DNA from: JBOGVZ01 sp050692985
Lineage (GTDB): Bacteria > Actinomycetota > UBA4738 > CALAEC01
Assembly (NCBI GenBank): GCA_050692985.1
Contig: JBOGVZ010000061.1
Coordinates: 87,290 to 151,289, forward strand
Direction of reading: 5' to 3'
Length of the DNA: 64,000 bases
The translations under genes were made by a program, and so were the position numbers. The notes beneath the pieces are model-generated. The model saw nothing but the letters and a program-made list of their open reading frames with translations, made no database searches and was not told the origin of the DNA. The first letter of the stretch is position 1, and the number at the start of each line of letters is the position of its first letter. This document shows, in pieces, positions 44,149 through 53,086 of the stretch.

Positions 44149-44529
44149 TCAGGGCTCGGCGCCGGCGGTCTCCTGCCGCATCGTGGTGGCGCCCACCATC
44201 GTGACCTCGTCGGGGAACAGCCACTCCACGAACGGGACCACCAGCGCCGCCCGGTACCGCACCCGGACGGTCACGGGCTCCCCCACGCCCCCCTGCCGCT
44301 CCACCTCGACCTCCGTCCGTTCGTCGGGTAGCCCGCTGCGGAGGGTCGCGGCCCGGATCCGATCCTCGTCGGTGGTCACCGTGGCCTCCCGCGCCCCCTC
44401 CCGGGCGGCCTGGACCACCACCAGGGAGTCCTTGGCCACCAGGCCCACCTGCACCAGGGCCAGGGCGGCCAACAGGGCCAGCGGGAGGACCAGCGCCAGC
44501 TCGAGCGTGGCGCTCCCGCGAGACCTCAC
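44149..44529 (-). CDS. TadE-like minor pilin
   Basis: 126 residues with the TadE signature RGSATLELALVLPLALLAAL (short basic leader, Glu at the +5-type position, long hydrophobic helix), then an extracytoplasmic strand-rich part. The ATG overlaps the DUF4244 pilin stop. It is a minor component of the Flp/Tad pilus. Confidence 0.85.
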   Translation of the reverse strand: MRSRGSATLELALVLPLALLAALALVQVGLVAKDSLVVVQAAREGAREATVTTDEDRIRAATLRSGLPDERTEVEVERQGGVGEPVTVRVRYRAALVVPFVEWLFPDEVTMVGATTMRQETAGAEP

Positions 44530-44735
44530 TGCTCGCTGTCACCCACGATGCGGTCGATGATGCTGTCGAAGAACGCCGGCAGCTTGCCCGAGGACCGGGC
44601 CCACACCAGCAGCACCAGGGCGATGGCGGCGGCGGCCAGGATCACCAGGGCGTACTCGGCCGTGGTCTGGCCCCGCTCGGACCCTCGCCGGACCCACGCC
44701 AGCCGGGACTGCACGAACGCGGCGATACGGATCAT
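44526..44735 (-). CDS. DUF4244/Flp-like pilin
   Basis: 69 residues: a basic leader (RLAWVRRGSERGQTTAEYAL) and hydrophobic helix (VILAAAAIALVLLVWARSSG). The G-QTTAEYA-type cleavage region resembles Flp prepilins processed by a TadV-like prepilin peptidase, which is not in this window. It is probably the major pilin of this locus. Confidence 0.85.
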   Translation of the reverse strand: MIRIAAFVQSRLAWVRRGSERGQTTAEYALVILAAAAIALVLLVWARSSGKLPAFFDSIIDRIVGDSEQ

Positions 44736-44747
44736 CGGATCCCTCCT

Positions 44748-45581
44748 TCACATGCCGCGGGTGGCCACCAGCACCGCCGGGACCACCGCGGCCAGGACGA
44801 ACGCGGGGAGGATCAGGAACACCAGGGGGAACAGCATGGCCACGGGGGCTCGCCGGGCCCGCTCCTCCTGGGCGGCCCGCCGCTCGGCCCGCACCTCGCG
44901 GGCAAGGTCCCGGAGGCGGCCGGCCACCGGGGTGCCCAGCCGCTCGCTCCGCTCGAGCGTCGAGGCCAGCCGCCGCAGGTCCCGCAGCCCGGTCCGCCCG
45001 GCCACCGAACGGAGGGTGGCTCGCCACGAGGCTCCCAGCTCCACCTCTCGCCGGGCCGCCGACAGCTCCTCGGCCAGGGGACCGTGCAGCGCCTCGACCG
45101 CCCGGTCCAGGGCCAGTCGAGGCGTGAGCCCCGCGGTGACCGACACGGCGACGAGGTCGAGGAGGTCGGGCACGGCCGCCGAGATCGTCGCCCGTCTGGC
45201 CGCCACCCGCCTGGCCAGCACGAACTCCGGCAGCCGCCACCCCGCCGCCGCCAGCACCACCGCCACCGGCGCGGCCGCGCCGGAGCCGCCGGGGGCCGCG
45301 GTGAGGCCGACCACCAGGCCGGCGGCCGCCACGGCCACCTTGGCGCCCAGCACCCGGTCCACGGAGGGCGGCAGTCCCGCCGCCCTCTGGCGCTCGACGA
45401 TGCGAGCCCGGGTGGCCGGCATCCGCACCCGGCGCCCGATCCGGGCCAGGGCGTCGGTGACGGAGCCGTGGCCGGCAACGTGTTCGAGCCGGGACCGGAT
45501 CCGGGGATCGGCCCGGCGCCGGAGCCCCGCCACGAACAGGGCCGCCGCCGCGACGTAGGAGACCGCCAGGACCGCGCTCAC
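44748..45581 (-). CDS. tadC: Tad pilus inner-membrane platform protein TadC
   Basis: 277 residues with two or three helices at the termini and the T2SF domain (AAVPDLLDLVAVSVTAGLTP, RLALDRAVEALHGPLAEELS, LASTLERSERLGTPVAGRLR). GTG at 45581 overlaps the tadB stop (GTGA). It forms the membrane platform with TadB. Confidence 0.88.
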   Translation of the reverse strand: MSAVLAVSYVAAAALFVAGLRRRADPRIRSRLEHVAGHGSVTDALARIGRRVRMPATRARIVERQRAAGLPPSVDRVLGAKVAVAAAGLVVGLTAAPGGSGAAAPVAVVLAAAGWRLPEFVLARRVAARRATISAAVPDLLDLVAVSVTAGLTPRLALDRAVEALHGPLAEELSAARREVELGASWRATLRSVAGRTGLRDLRRLASTLERSERLGTPVAGRLRDLAREVRAERRAAQEERARRAPVAMLFPLVFLILPAFVLAAVVPAVLVATRGM

Positions 45582-46447
45582 GGCCTCGGCCGGACGATCC
45601 GGCGGATCCAGGCGAACCCCAGCGCCTCGCACACCAGGCCCGCCAGCAGGAGCGCGGAGCCCTGCCAGGTTCGATAGAACGCGCCGAGGCCGTCCCCACC
45701 GGTCCCGGAGAGAAGGGAGACGAAGGCGATGGGAAGGACCGCGAGGACGGTCCCCGACGCGCGTCCCTGTGCGGTGAGCGACCTGATCTGCCGGCGTGCC
45801 CCGGCCCGGTGGCCCACGATCTCCGCCACCTGGTCCAGGAGGGCCGGCAGATCACCGCCGGTGCGGCGATAGACGCCGAGTACGGTGACGAGGAGGTCGG
45901 CGTCCGGTGAGCCGATGTCCCGAGCCAGGGATGCCAGGGCCTCCTCCATCGGCTCCCCCACCCCCAGCCTCCGGACGGCTCCCTCGAGGGCCGCGCGCAA
46001 CGGAGGCTCCGCCTCGGCAACGGCCTCGGAAAGGGCCCGCCGCAGCGAGAGTCCCGCCCGAGCCCCGGCCGCCAGACCCACCACGACCTCCTTGAGGTCG
46101 TCCTCGGCCCGCTCCCGCCGGCGGGCCAGCCGGCGGGACAGCACGGCCTCCAGGCCGAGCGGCGCACCCACCAGCCCCGCCACCGCACCCACCGGACCGG
46201 CCAGCCGGAACCCGGCCAGGCCGGCCAGGACCGAGGCCCCCACCAGGGCACCCACGTAGCTCGCAGCGCCGAACGGCCACCCCCGCCCGGCCGCACGGGC
46301 GGCCAGGCGACCGGTCCTCGGCGAGGGGCTCGCCCCGGGGAAGGCGCCGATCGCCGCCAGGCTCCGGTCGCGGGCCCCGGCCCGGATGGCGGCCGCGGCC
46401 AGCAGGCCGGCCACCCCCAGTCCGGCACCGAAGGCGACCGCCGCCAT
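45578..46447 (-). CDS. tadB: Tad pilus inner-membrane platform protein TadB
   Basis: 289 residues with helices near both ends and a T2SF domain (EDDLKEVVVGLAAGARAGLS, LRRALSEAVAEAEPPLRAAL, VLGVYRRTGGDLPALLDQVA, AEIVGHRAGARRQIRSLTAQ). The ATG overlaps the tadA stop (TGATG). The longer in-frame extension upstream lies antisense-like within tadA and is not real. Confidence 0.9.
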   Translation of the reverse strand: MAAVAFGAGLGVAGLLAAAAIRAGARDRSLAAIGAFPGASPSPRTGRLAARAAGRGWPFGAASYVGALVGASVLAGLAGFRLAGPVGAVAGLVGAPLGLEAVLSRRLARRRERAEDDLKEVVVGLAAGARAGLSLRRALSEAVAEAEPPLRAALEGAVRRLGVGEPMEEALASLARDIGSPDADLLVTVLGVYRRTGGDLPALLDQVAEIVGHRAGARRQIRSLTAQGRASGTVLAVLPIAFVSLLSGTGGDGLGAFYRTWQGSALLLAGLVCEALGFAWIRRIVRPRP

Positions 46448-47700
46448 CACCTCGCTCCCACCTGGACCGGACCGGCAGGCACGGCGCCGTTCCCGGCCGG
46501 GCCCCCTCCGGTCCGCTCGAACCACCCGCCGCCACCCCGCCGCCGGAACACGAACAGGTCCTCGAGGGCGGCCCGACCGCCTCGCAGCCCATCCACCGCG
46601 GTGATGCGGGCCACCCCCCGGCGGCCGTCGGCCAGTCGGGCCATGTGCACCACGAGGTCGATCGTGGTGGCGACCTGCTCGCGGACGTGGGAGGCCGGGA
46701 GGTCGACGTCGGACATCAGGGCCATGGTCTCCAGCCGCGACATCAGCTCCTGCGGCGAGTTGGCGTGGACGGTCGACATCGACCCGGGGTGGCCGGTGTT
46801 CATGGCCTGGAGCATGTCCAGCGCCTCGGCCCCGCGGACCTCCCCCACCACGATCCGGTCGGGCCGCATGCGCAGCGCGTTGCGGACCAGGTCCCGGACG
46901 GTCACGGCGCCCCGTCCCTCCACGTTCGGTGGGCGGGCCTCGAGCCCCACGACGTGAGGCTGGGCCAGCCGCAGCTCCGCGGCATCCTCGATCGTGATGA
47001 TCCGCTCCCCCGGCGGGATGAACTTGGACAGGGCGCCGAGGAGCGTGGTCTTGCCGGACGCGGCGCCGCCCGAGACCAGCACGTTGGCCCGCTCCCGGAC
47101 CGAGCGCCCCAGGAAGGCCACCATCTCCTCGGTGGCCGTCCCCAGGCCCACCAGGTCCTCTGGCCCCAACGGAGTGATGCCGAACTTCCGCAGCGTCACC
47201 ACCGGGCCGCAGAGCGAAAGGGGCGGGACGATCGCGTGGAACCGCGAGCCGTCCGGAAGCCGGGCGTCCACGTATGGGCACGACTCGTCGACCCGGAGGC
47301 CGAGCGGCCCAACGATCCGCTCGATGAGGTGGTGCACAGCCTCCTCCCCCTCGAATAGGCCGCGCTCGACCCCCTCGATCCGCCCCTTCCGCTCCACGTA
47401 CACGTCGTCGGCCCCGTTGACCATGACCTCCGTCACGTCGGGGTCCTTCAGCAGGGCCTCGATCGGGCCGAGGCCGACGACCTCGTCGGACACCTCGTTG
47501 ACCAGCCGGGTGAGCTCCCGGGCCGGCAGCACGACGCGGTGCTCCCGCAGCACCGCCATGGCCTCTTCGCGAACGCGGAGGCGGCGTTCGGCCGGGGCGA
47601 CCGTTGCCAGCGCACCGGCATCCACCCGCTCCCGGACCCGCGTGGCCACCAGCGACGCCATGCGGCGCCCGGCCCCGGCGGGATGCCACCGCAGCGTCAT
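46447..47700 (-). CDS. tadA: Tad/CpaF-type pilus assembly ATPase
   Basis: 417-residue secretion ATPase. An N-terminal helical domain is followed by EVMVNGADDVYVERKGRIEG, Walker A VLVSGGAASGKTTLLGALSK, the Asp box RIITIEDAAELRLAQPHVVG, Walker B PDRIVVGEVRGAEALDMLQA and the His box GHPGSMSTVHANSPQELMSR. It powers pilus assembly from the cytoplasmic face. The start overlaps the tadZ stop (ATGA). Confidence 0.95.
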   Translation of the reverse strand: MTLRWHPAGAGRRMASLVATRVRERVDAGALATVAPAERRLRVREEAMAVLREHRVVLPARELTRLVNEVSDEVVGLGPIEALLKDPDVTEVMVNGADDVYVERKGRIEGVERGLFEGEEAVHHLIERIVGPLGLRVDESCPYVDARLPDGSRFHAIVPPLSLCGPVVTLRKFGITPLGPEDLVGLGTATEEMVAFLGRSVRERANVLVSGGAASGKTTLLGALSKFIPPGERIITIEDAAELRLAQPHVVGLEARPPNVEGRGAVTVRDLVRNALRMRPDRIVVGEVRGAEALDMLQAMNTGHPGSMSTVHANSPQELMSRLETMALMSDVDLPASHVREQVATTIDLVVHMARLADGRRGVARITAVDGLRGGRAALEDLFVFRRRGGGGWFERTGGGPAGNGAVPAGPVQVGAR

Positions 47701-48777
47701 CGGTGCTCCTCCGGGGGGGCGGCCGCCAACCGGCCGGCCAGGGCCGCCACACGCCGGGCGGCGGGACCGGAGCGGACCAGCTCGCCCCGGTCCTGAGCCC
47801 GGGACACCGAGCGGTCCGCCCGGATCACGGCCACCGGCCGCTTGCCGAACACCCGCTCTCGGGCACCACCTCGGACCTGGAGGCCCGGTTGATCACCAGC
47901 GAACAGCGGCCGTCCAGTCCGAGGCCTCCCAGCGTGGCCAGCACCCGGCGGGCCTCGCGGAACGCCATGACGTCAAGCGTGGCCACGACCAGGACCTCGT
48001 CGGCGGCCTCCAGCGCCGCCCGCACCCCCGGGTCCAGGGTGCGCGGGAGGTGCAGGAGGACGACGTCGAAGCGGGATCGCAGCACCCGGGCCAGGGCCGT
48101 CACGTGGCGGTCCTCGAGCGGCTCCCCGGGCTCGTCGGGCGCCAGCAGGACCCGGAACCCGCCGGGTGCGCGTACAGGACCCGGTCCAGGTGCTCGGGTG
48201 CGAGCTCGTCGAGCACCGGCCGCAGCTGGGCCACCGTGGGCACATCGGCTCCGGGGGCGATCCCCAGGGCGGCGGCCACGTCCGCGTGGACGGGGTCCAG
48301 GTCGGCCAGCACGGCCGTCGCTCCGCGGGAGGCGAACGACGCGGCCAGCGTGGTGGCCAGGAACGTGACGCCGGCGCCCCCGCGGGCCCCGTACACCGCC
48401 ACGGCCCGTCCGGGCGTGCGGCCCTCGGCAACCCGGGGGCGGGCGGCCCGCTCGGCGTCGCGGGCCAGCGCTTCCCGCTCCTCCGGCCACAGGTAGAAGC
48501 CCCTGGCCCCGGCTCGGATCGCGGTGCGGAGGGCCTCGGTCGTCTCCCGCTCCGCCACCACCAGGACGGCCGCCCCGTCCAGGTCCGGGGCCGGGCCGAG
48601 CACGGCCGGCGAGACCACCGCGGCGTCGGGAGCGGCCTCGCGGACCTCCCGGGCCAGGCGGTGGCCGTCAGCCGCGGCCCCGACCACCCGCAGGGCCGGG
48701 CGCCGGTCCAGGAAGTGAAGGACCTCTTCCTGGAGGGCCGCATCGTCGACCCCCAGCACTACCGTGGTCTCCTGCAC
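47697..48777 (-). CDS. TadZ/CpaE-like MinD-family localisation ATPase, two apparent frameshifts
   Basis: About 360 residues reconstructed over three frames. A receiver-like N-terminal domain (TTVVLGVDDAALQEEVLHFL) precedes the deviant Walker A AVYGARGGAGVTFLATTLAA and LADLDPVHADVAAALGI. Breaks occur at 48164-48166 (before GGFRVLLAPDEPGEPLEDRH) and 47856-47860 (before VFGKRPVAVIRADRSVSRAQ), each explained by a small indel at a short repeat. GTG 48777 has AGGAGG upstream. TadZ/CpaE places the pilus machine; the mycobacterial homologue is Rv3660c. It is probably functional in the organism. The 181-bp gap upstream shows no other gene. Confidence 0.72.
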
Positions 48778-48958
48778 CCCGTGCCTCCTCGGGCGAACGT
48801 CGTGGGGAAGCCGGAGGGGGAGGTCCACTCGCCGTGGCGAGCGGTGCGAACGCTACCAGGGCGGTCGAGCCCGGCACATCGCCAGGCGGGGGGATCTCAC
48901 GGGGGGATTCTCCGCTCCCCCATCCGGGGGAGCTGGAGGCCGTGCCGGCCCGAGCGGC

Positions 48959-49591
48959 CTACTCGACCGCTTCGATGCCCATGCGGTCGAGCCGGGCACG
49001 GTGCCGCTGGAGGAGGTCGAGGAGCATCCGTTTCTCCCCCTCCTCGCCCCCCAGCAGCGTGCGGATGGCCTCGGTCTCGTCGAGCGCTCGCCGGGTCTGG
49101 GTCAGGGCCTCGCCGATGACCCTGCGCGCGTAGGCCGCCACCCGCTCGGCCGCGGCGGGGTCGTCCCCGGTCCCCCGGGTGATCTCGTCGAGGGCGAAGG
49201 ACTCCTGGTCGGCCCGGTCCGAGAGCTGGCGGATCACCACGGCGGAGACCGGGTCGAGCGAGGGGATCAGCACGTCCCCGAACTCGCTCATGAGCGCATC
49301 GCCCACGTAGTGGAACGTCTGGGCCTCCAGCCAGTCGGTGGGCACCGTCCGCTCGAAGAACGCGTCGAAGAACCGCCGGAACGGCTCGGCCAGGCCCTCC
49401 ACGCCCATCTCCCGGACCCGGGCCTCGATCAGCGCCGCGTTGTCCCGCTCCCGGGCGGCCACCTGCCGCTGGAACTGCTGGGTCCTTCCGTCGGGCGCCA
49501 GGGCCACGTTCTCCTCGGCCCGGTGCTGGGCCAGCCGCTCGCCGTAGGACAGGGCCCCCAGGACCTCGGCCACCGCTCGGGCGTCTGGCAT
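48959..49591 (-). CDS. Ferritin-like fold protein
   Basis: A 210-residue, all-helical cytoplasmic protein. VAEVLGALSYGERLAQHRAE with Glu/His spacing, RRFFDAFFERTVPTDWLEAQ, and TFHYVGDALMSEFGDVLI resemble the actinobacterial ferritin-like (MiaE-type) di-iron family encoded near DEAD-box helicase or tad genes. The full set of iron ligands is not certain by eye. ATG 49591 has GGGGGG immediately before; an upstream in-frame start is possible. Confidence 0.6.
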   Translation of the reverse strand: MPDARAVAEVLGALSYGERLAQHRAEENVALAPDGRTQQFQRQVAARERDNAALIEARVREMGVEGLAEPFRRFFDAFFERTVPTDWLEAQTFHYVGDALMSEFGDVLIPSLDPVSAVVIRQLSDRADQESFALDEITRGTGDDPAAAERVAAYARRVIGEALTQTRRALDETEAIRTLLGGEEGEKRMLLDLLQRHRARLDRMGIEAVE

Positions 49592-49640
49592 CCCCCCGAT
49601 TCTATGGGCCGCCTTCCGAGGAAATGTCACACCCCCGGGC

Positions 49641-49646
49641 TACGAT
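49641..49646 (+). promoter_or_regulatory. Candidate leaderless -10 element (TACGAT)
   Basis: TACGAT ends 10 bp before the ATG at 49657, with no ribosome site between, the same arrangement as at 5154, 26814 and 40821. Confidence 0.4.
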
Positions 49647-49656
49647 CGGTGTCGAG

Positions 49657-49929
49657 ATGGCACCCGTGGTCGAGCTGGAGCGGTGGCGCCGGGAGCGCGC
49701 GGCCGGGGCCCACGCGGCCACGGCCGCCCAGGGGGAGCGCCTGGAGCGGGCCGTGGAGCGGCTGGACCGGCTGCTGGCGGAGCTGGGATGGCACCGCCGG
49801 GCCCCCTCGTGGGTCGTGACCGAGCTGCTGGCCATCCAGGGGGCCGTCTCCATGGGGCTGACCGAGGAGGCCGCGATCCGGGCGGAGACGCTGGCGGCCA
49901 GGTCGGCTCGCCGCCGGGCTCGCCGGTAG
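49657..49929 (+). CDS. Small coiled-coil hypothetical protein
   Basis: 90 residues, MAPVVELERWRRERAAGAHA followed by a heptad-rich helix (GERLERAVERLDRLLAELGW), SWVVTELLAIQGAVSMGLTE and a very basic tail (ARSARRRARR). ATG 49657 fits the -10 at 49641; ATG 49624 is an alternative. No family is recognised. It faces the ferritin-like gene divergently. Confidence 0.6.
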   Translation: MAPVVELERWRRERAAGAHAATAAQGERLERAVERLDRLLAELGWHRRAPSWVVTELLAIQGAVSMGLTEEAAIRAETLAARSARRRARR

Positions 49930-49982
49930 GCCGGCGGCCGGGGGGGGGCCCGGGACCACGTCTCCGGAGGCCGGGCACAGAC

Positions 49983-50101
49983 GAAGGGGGCAGCTACCAA
50001 GCGCTCTCCTTCGCTGACATGCCCAGACGGCCACGCCGTTGAGGCCTGGGCGTCCGAGCTTTGCCTCCCGCGGCAGACCGAGCGTGGGTTCTGCCCCCTT
50101 C
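49983..50101. ncRNA. Candidate structured RNA closed by an 11-bp perfect stem
   Basis: In the 256-bp gap between convergent genes, GAAGGGGGCAG (49983-49993) is the exact reverse complement of CTGCCCCCTTC (50091-50101). The 97-nt interior contains further pairing (GCCCA/TGGGC with GGCC/GGCC, and AGCG/CGCT). A terminator-like hairpin with a T-run follows on the plus strand, favouring plus-strand transcription. No known RNA family is recognised; the strand is uncertain. Confidence 0.4.
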
Positions 50102-50133
50102 GGAGGAACCTCTCGGCGCCTCGTCCCCATTTT

Positions 50134-50155
50134 TCCCCGACTGGGGATCGTTTTC
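50134..50155 (+). terminator. Rho-independent terminator-like hairpin
   Basis: TCCCC-GACT-GGGGA followed by TCGTTTTC. It could end the small coiled-coil gene's transcript or the candidate structured RNA. Confidence 0.5.
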
Positions 50156-50185
50156 AACCCGGGGGGGCGGCCTCGGGGGACGGGG

Positions 50186-51025
50186 TCAGGCGGCCTTGCG
50201 AGCGACGGCCCGGAGGGTCCGGCGGCCCACCGATGCACGGCGGGCGGCCAGCACCCGGGGGCGGACGATCACCCACCCGATCACCACGGCCAGCACGGCG
50301 GCGCCGGCCATCATGGCCGCCGGCGAGGGCCGGGGCACCTCGGCGAACCGATGTCTCAGGCGGACCGGGCGGCGGAAGTCGCGGATCTTCCACCCTCGCT
50401 GCTCGGCCACCTTGCGCAGCTCGCGGTCGGGGTTGACGGCCACCGGGTTGCCGACCGCCTCGAGCATCGGCAGGTCGGTGCTCGAGTCCGAGTAGGCGTA
50501 CGAGGCCGACAGGTCCAGCCCCTCCCGCTCCGCCACCTCGCGGATGGCCTCGGCCTTGTGCTCGCGGTAGCAGTAGAACTCCAGCTTCCCCGTGTACTTG
50601 CCGTCCACCGTCTCGGCCCGGGTGGCGATCACGTCGTCCGCACCGAGGCGCTCCGCCAGCGGGCGGACCACCTCCTCCGGCGACGAGGACACGATGTACA
50701 CCCGGCGGTCCAGGGCCCGGTGGAGCGCGATCAGGTCCAGGGCCTCCTGGTAGATGTAGGGATCGACGACCTCCTCCAGGGCCCGGCGCACGATCTCCTC
50801 CACCTCGGCACGGTCCCACCCGGTGGTCAGCGCCAGCATGCCCTCCTTGGCCCGGTCCATGCGCCTCTGGTCCGCGCCGATCATCAGGTACACGAGCTGG
50901 GCGTAGGCCCCCTTGAGCAGCTGGGACCGGCTCACCAGCCCGGCCCGGTAGAACGGCCGGGTCAGCGCCAGCGAGCTGGACTTGGAGATGACCGTCTTGT
51001 CGAGATCGAAGAAGGCGGCCTCCAC
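50186..51025 (-). CDS. HAD-IB family (SerB-like) phosphatase with C-terminal membrane segment
   Basis: 279 residues. Motif I AAFFDLDKTVISKSSSLALT, motif II VYIVSSSPEEVVRPLAERLG, the Lys in DGKYTGKLEFYCYREHKAEA and motif III YAYSDSSTDLPMLEAVGNPV define a HAD phosphatase like mycobacterial Rv3661. A hydrophobic helix near the C-terminus (AAMMAGAAVLAVVIGWVIVR) and a basic tail anchor it. GTG 51025 opens on the first strand. Rv3661 sits beside the tad genes in mycobacteria, as here. Confidence 0.85.
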   Translation of the reverse strand: MEAAFFDLDKTVISKSSSLALTRPFYRAGLVSRSQLLKGAYAQLVYLMIGADQRRMDRAKEGMLALTTGWDRAEVEEIVRRALEEVVDPYIYQEALDLIALHRALDRRVYIVSSSPEEVVRPLAERLGADDVIATRAETVDGKYTGKLEFYCYREHKAEAIREVAEREGLDLSASYAYSDSSTDLPMLEAVGNPVAVNPDRELRKVAEQRGWKIRDFRRPVRLRHRFAEVPRPSPAAMMAGAAVLAVVIGWVIVRPRVLAARRASVGRRTLRAVARKAA

Positions 51026-51082
51026 GGCCCTTATGGTAGCCGACGCCCCCGGCCTCGTCGGGCAATCCAAGCAAGCGCCCCG

Positions 51083-52126
51083 CTAGCGGATCGTCTCCGC
51101 ACCCAGGTCCTTCTCGGCCGGGCCCTGCATGAGCTTCCCATGGCGGTCGTACCGCGAGCCGTGACAGGGGCAGTCCCAGGTCCGGTCGGTGTCGTTCCAG
51201 TCCACCGTGCACCCCATGTGCGTGCACCGAGGGTTGAGGGCCACCAGCGAGGCATCCTCCTCCCGGTAGACCGCCAGCTTCCTGCCGTCCACGTCCACCA
51301 GCCCCCCGTGGCCCGGCGCCAGGTCGTCCGCCGAGCGGTCCATGGTCTTGGCCACCAGCACGTCGGTGGCGGCCTGGTGGGCCACCTTGCTGGGGATCGA
51401 GCCGAGCAGGTAGCGGCGGGTGCCGGCCATCCCCTTATTGCCCACCACCACCAGCCCCGCGCCCTCCTCCTCGGCCACCTCCGCGATCTTCTCGGCGGGC
51501 TCGCCCTCGACCAGCCGCTCCTGCACGCCCAGGGCCCGGGGCTTGGCCTTGCGGGCCCGCTCGAGCATGATCTTGCCGATCAGGGGGTCCCCGGCCACGT
51601 AGACCAGCGTGACCCCGATCCCCAGCATCATCCCCAGGTCGTAGGCCTTGCGGACCGCCTCGCTGGCGGTGGGCGAGCCGTCGGTGCCCACCACGATCCT
51701 GGGGTACAGCCGCTCGGGGGGCTCCCACCCCTCCTCGGTGGCGGTGGTGCGGACGATGAGGACGTCGCAGGGCGCCTCGAGGGCCGCCTCCTCCGCGATG
51801 GCGCTCAACCGGAACCGCCTGGCCTTGCCCATCCCCACGCTCCCCACCACGATGAGGTCGGCGCTCTCCCGCTGGGCCACGCCCTTGATCACCTTGGCCG
51901 GCGAGCCCTCGGCCATGGCGGTCCGCACCTCGATCCCCTCGCGCCGGGCGGCGTCCGCCGCGTAGCCCAGCATCTCGGCCACCAGCCGGTCGTTCATCTC
52001 GGGGCGGTAGGCCGACACGATCACCAGGCGTCCCCCGACCAGCTTGGCGAACCGGGCCGCGGCCCGCTGGGCCCGGAACGCGGTCTCCGACCCGTCGGTC
52101 CCGATCACGATGGTCCTGTACCCCAC
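51083..52126 (-). CDS. Tandem universal-stress-protein domains fused to a Rieske [2Fe-2S] domain
   Basis: 347 residues. Two UspA domains (first: YRTIVIGTDGSETAFRAQRA and LIVVGSVGMGKARRF; second: PRIVVGTDGSPTASEAVRKA and LVVVGNKGMAGTRRYLLGSI) both retain the GxxGxxx ATP loop. The last 75 residues form a Rieske domain with CTHMGC and CPCHGSRYD ligands. GTG shares a base with the stop of the upstream cupredoxin gene. The combination implies a nucleotide- or stress-gated electron carrier in the cytoplasm; the physiological role is unknown. Confidence 0.85.
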   Translation of the reverse strand: MGYRTIVIGTDGSETAFRAQRAAARFAKLVGGRLVIVSAYRPEMNDRLVAEMLGYAADAARREGIEVRTAMAEGSPAKVIKGVAQRESADLIVVGSVGMGKARRFRLSAIAEEAALEAPCDVLIVRTTATEEGWEPPERLYPRIVVGTDGSPTASEAVRKAYDLGMMLGIGVTLVYVAGDPLIGKIMLERARKAKPRALGVQERLVEGEPAEKIAEVAEEEGAGLVVVGNKGMAGTRRYLLGSIPSKVAHQAATDVLVAKTMDRSADDLAPGHGGLVDVDGRKLAVYREEDASLVALNPRCTHMGCTVDWNDTDRTWDCPCHGSRYDRHGKLMQGPAEKDLGAETIR

Positions 52127-52926
52127 TAGGCCGCCTCCACGGTCCCGGTGATCGTCGTCGGGTGCACGTCGCACCGGAAGAAGTATCCCCCGGCCTCCAG
52201 GGGGTCCAACCGGTAGGTGATGGTCATGGGCCCGTTGATGATGTCCCCCACGAACCGGGCATCGGCGGCCGACTCATCCTCGTAGACGGCCACGTTGTGG
52301 GGGACGCCCCGGCTCTGGTTGTCGAACACGATGGCGAACGGCTCGTCGGCGGGCACCCTCAGGATGTCGGTGGAGAAGGCCACCTCGTCCGTGGCGATCT
52401 CCACCGCCGCGACGCCGGGGGGCGCGTCCGGCTCCGCGGCCGCCCGGGGGGCGAGCCCGAAGGTGGGCTTGAAGATCATCATCCACAGGATCAGCCCCAA
52501 GCCCACGAAGCCGACCACGGCGATGGTGACGGGCCGTGCCGACCGCAGCACCCGATCGAACTCCTCCGCGGAGACCGCCTCCGACCCTCCCGTCATGGCC
52601 CCGGTGACGAGCCTGACCCGTGAGTAGTACCGGGTGGCGAGGAGGGCCATGATCACGATCACCACCACCAGCACCCCGATCGAGGCCCAGATCCAGCCGT
52701 AGCCCCACCAGCTCCCCTGGAACCCGGCCACGATCCCCCCCGCCAGGAGGACCCCGATGGAGACCCACATCGGACCGATGGAGCGGCTCGACAGATCGAG
52801 GAGGGCGGCGATCTTGCCGGGGTCCCGCTCGGCCCGCAAGCGGAAGGACACGCCGACCGACACCCCGTGGGCCACCAGGAACCCGAACACGCCCACGAGA
52901 TGGACGAACACCCACCACTGGTACAC
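52126..52926 (-). CDS. Membrane protein with C-terminal cupredoxin domain
   Basis: 266 residues. Four helices (WWVFVHLVGVFGFLVAHGVS; IGVLLAGGIVAGFQ; ASIGVLVVVIVIMALLA; ARPVTIAVVGFVGLGLILWM) lead to an exported cupredoxin domain with copper ligands His (SRGVPHNVAVYEDE), Cys and His (GGYFFRCDVHPTTITG). The axial Met of plastocyanins is not in the usual place after the His. GGGAGG precedes GTG 52926. It is encoded in one operon with the USP-Rieske fusion and divergent from phoX. Confidence 0.75.
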   Translation of the reverse strand: MYQWWVFVHLVGVFGFLVAHGVSVGVSFRLRAERDPGKIAALLDLSSRSIGPMWVSIGVLLAGGIVAGFQGSWWGYGWIWASIGVLVVVIVIMALLATRYYSRVRLVTGAMTGGSEAVSAEEFDRVLRSARPVTIAVVGFVGLGLILWMMIFKPTFGLAPRAAAEPDAPPGVAAVEIATDEVAFSTDILRVPADEPFAIVFDNQSRGVPHNVAVYEDESAADARFVGDIINGPMTITYRLDPLEAGGYFFRCDVHPTTITGTVEAA

Positions 52927-53086
52927 CGGCCTCCCTCCCCTCGGCGGCCCATGGTACAGACGCCCGTCCTGGGGCCGGGAGGGGCCGCCGATTGGACTCC
53001 TGGGGAGGCCCGGGGATAGATTGCCCGAAGGCGACGAAGAGGGGGCGAGCCGGGGGAATCGCCCACACCGACACGAGGGGGTGTCC

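Noticed and set aside
45578..47752. A 724-residue TadB
   Set aside because: The N-terminal 430 residues are an out-of-frame reading of tadA; the TadB domain starts at 46447, where the ATG overlaps the tadA stop.
49983..50101. Cyclic-di-GMP (GEMM-I) or ZTP riboswitch
   Set aside because: Only short resemblances (GCAAAGC; CCGTCTGGGCA). The conserved cores are incomplete and no downstream gene is suitably placed.
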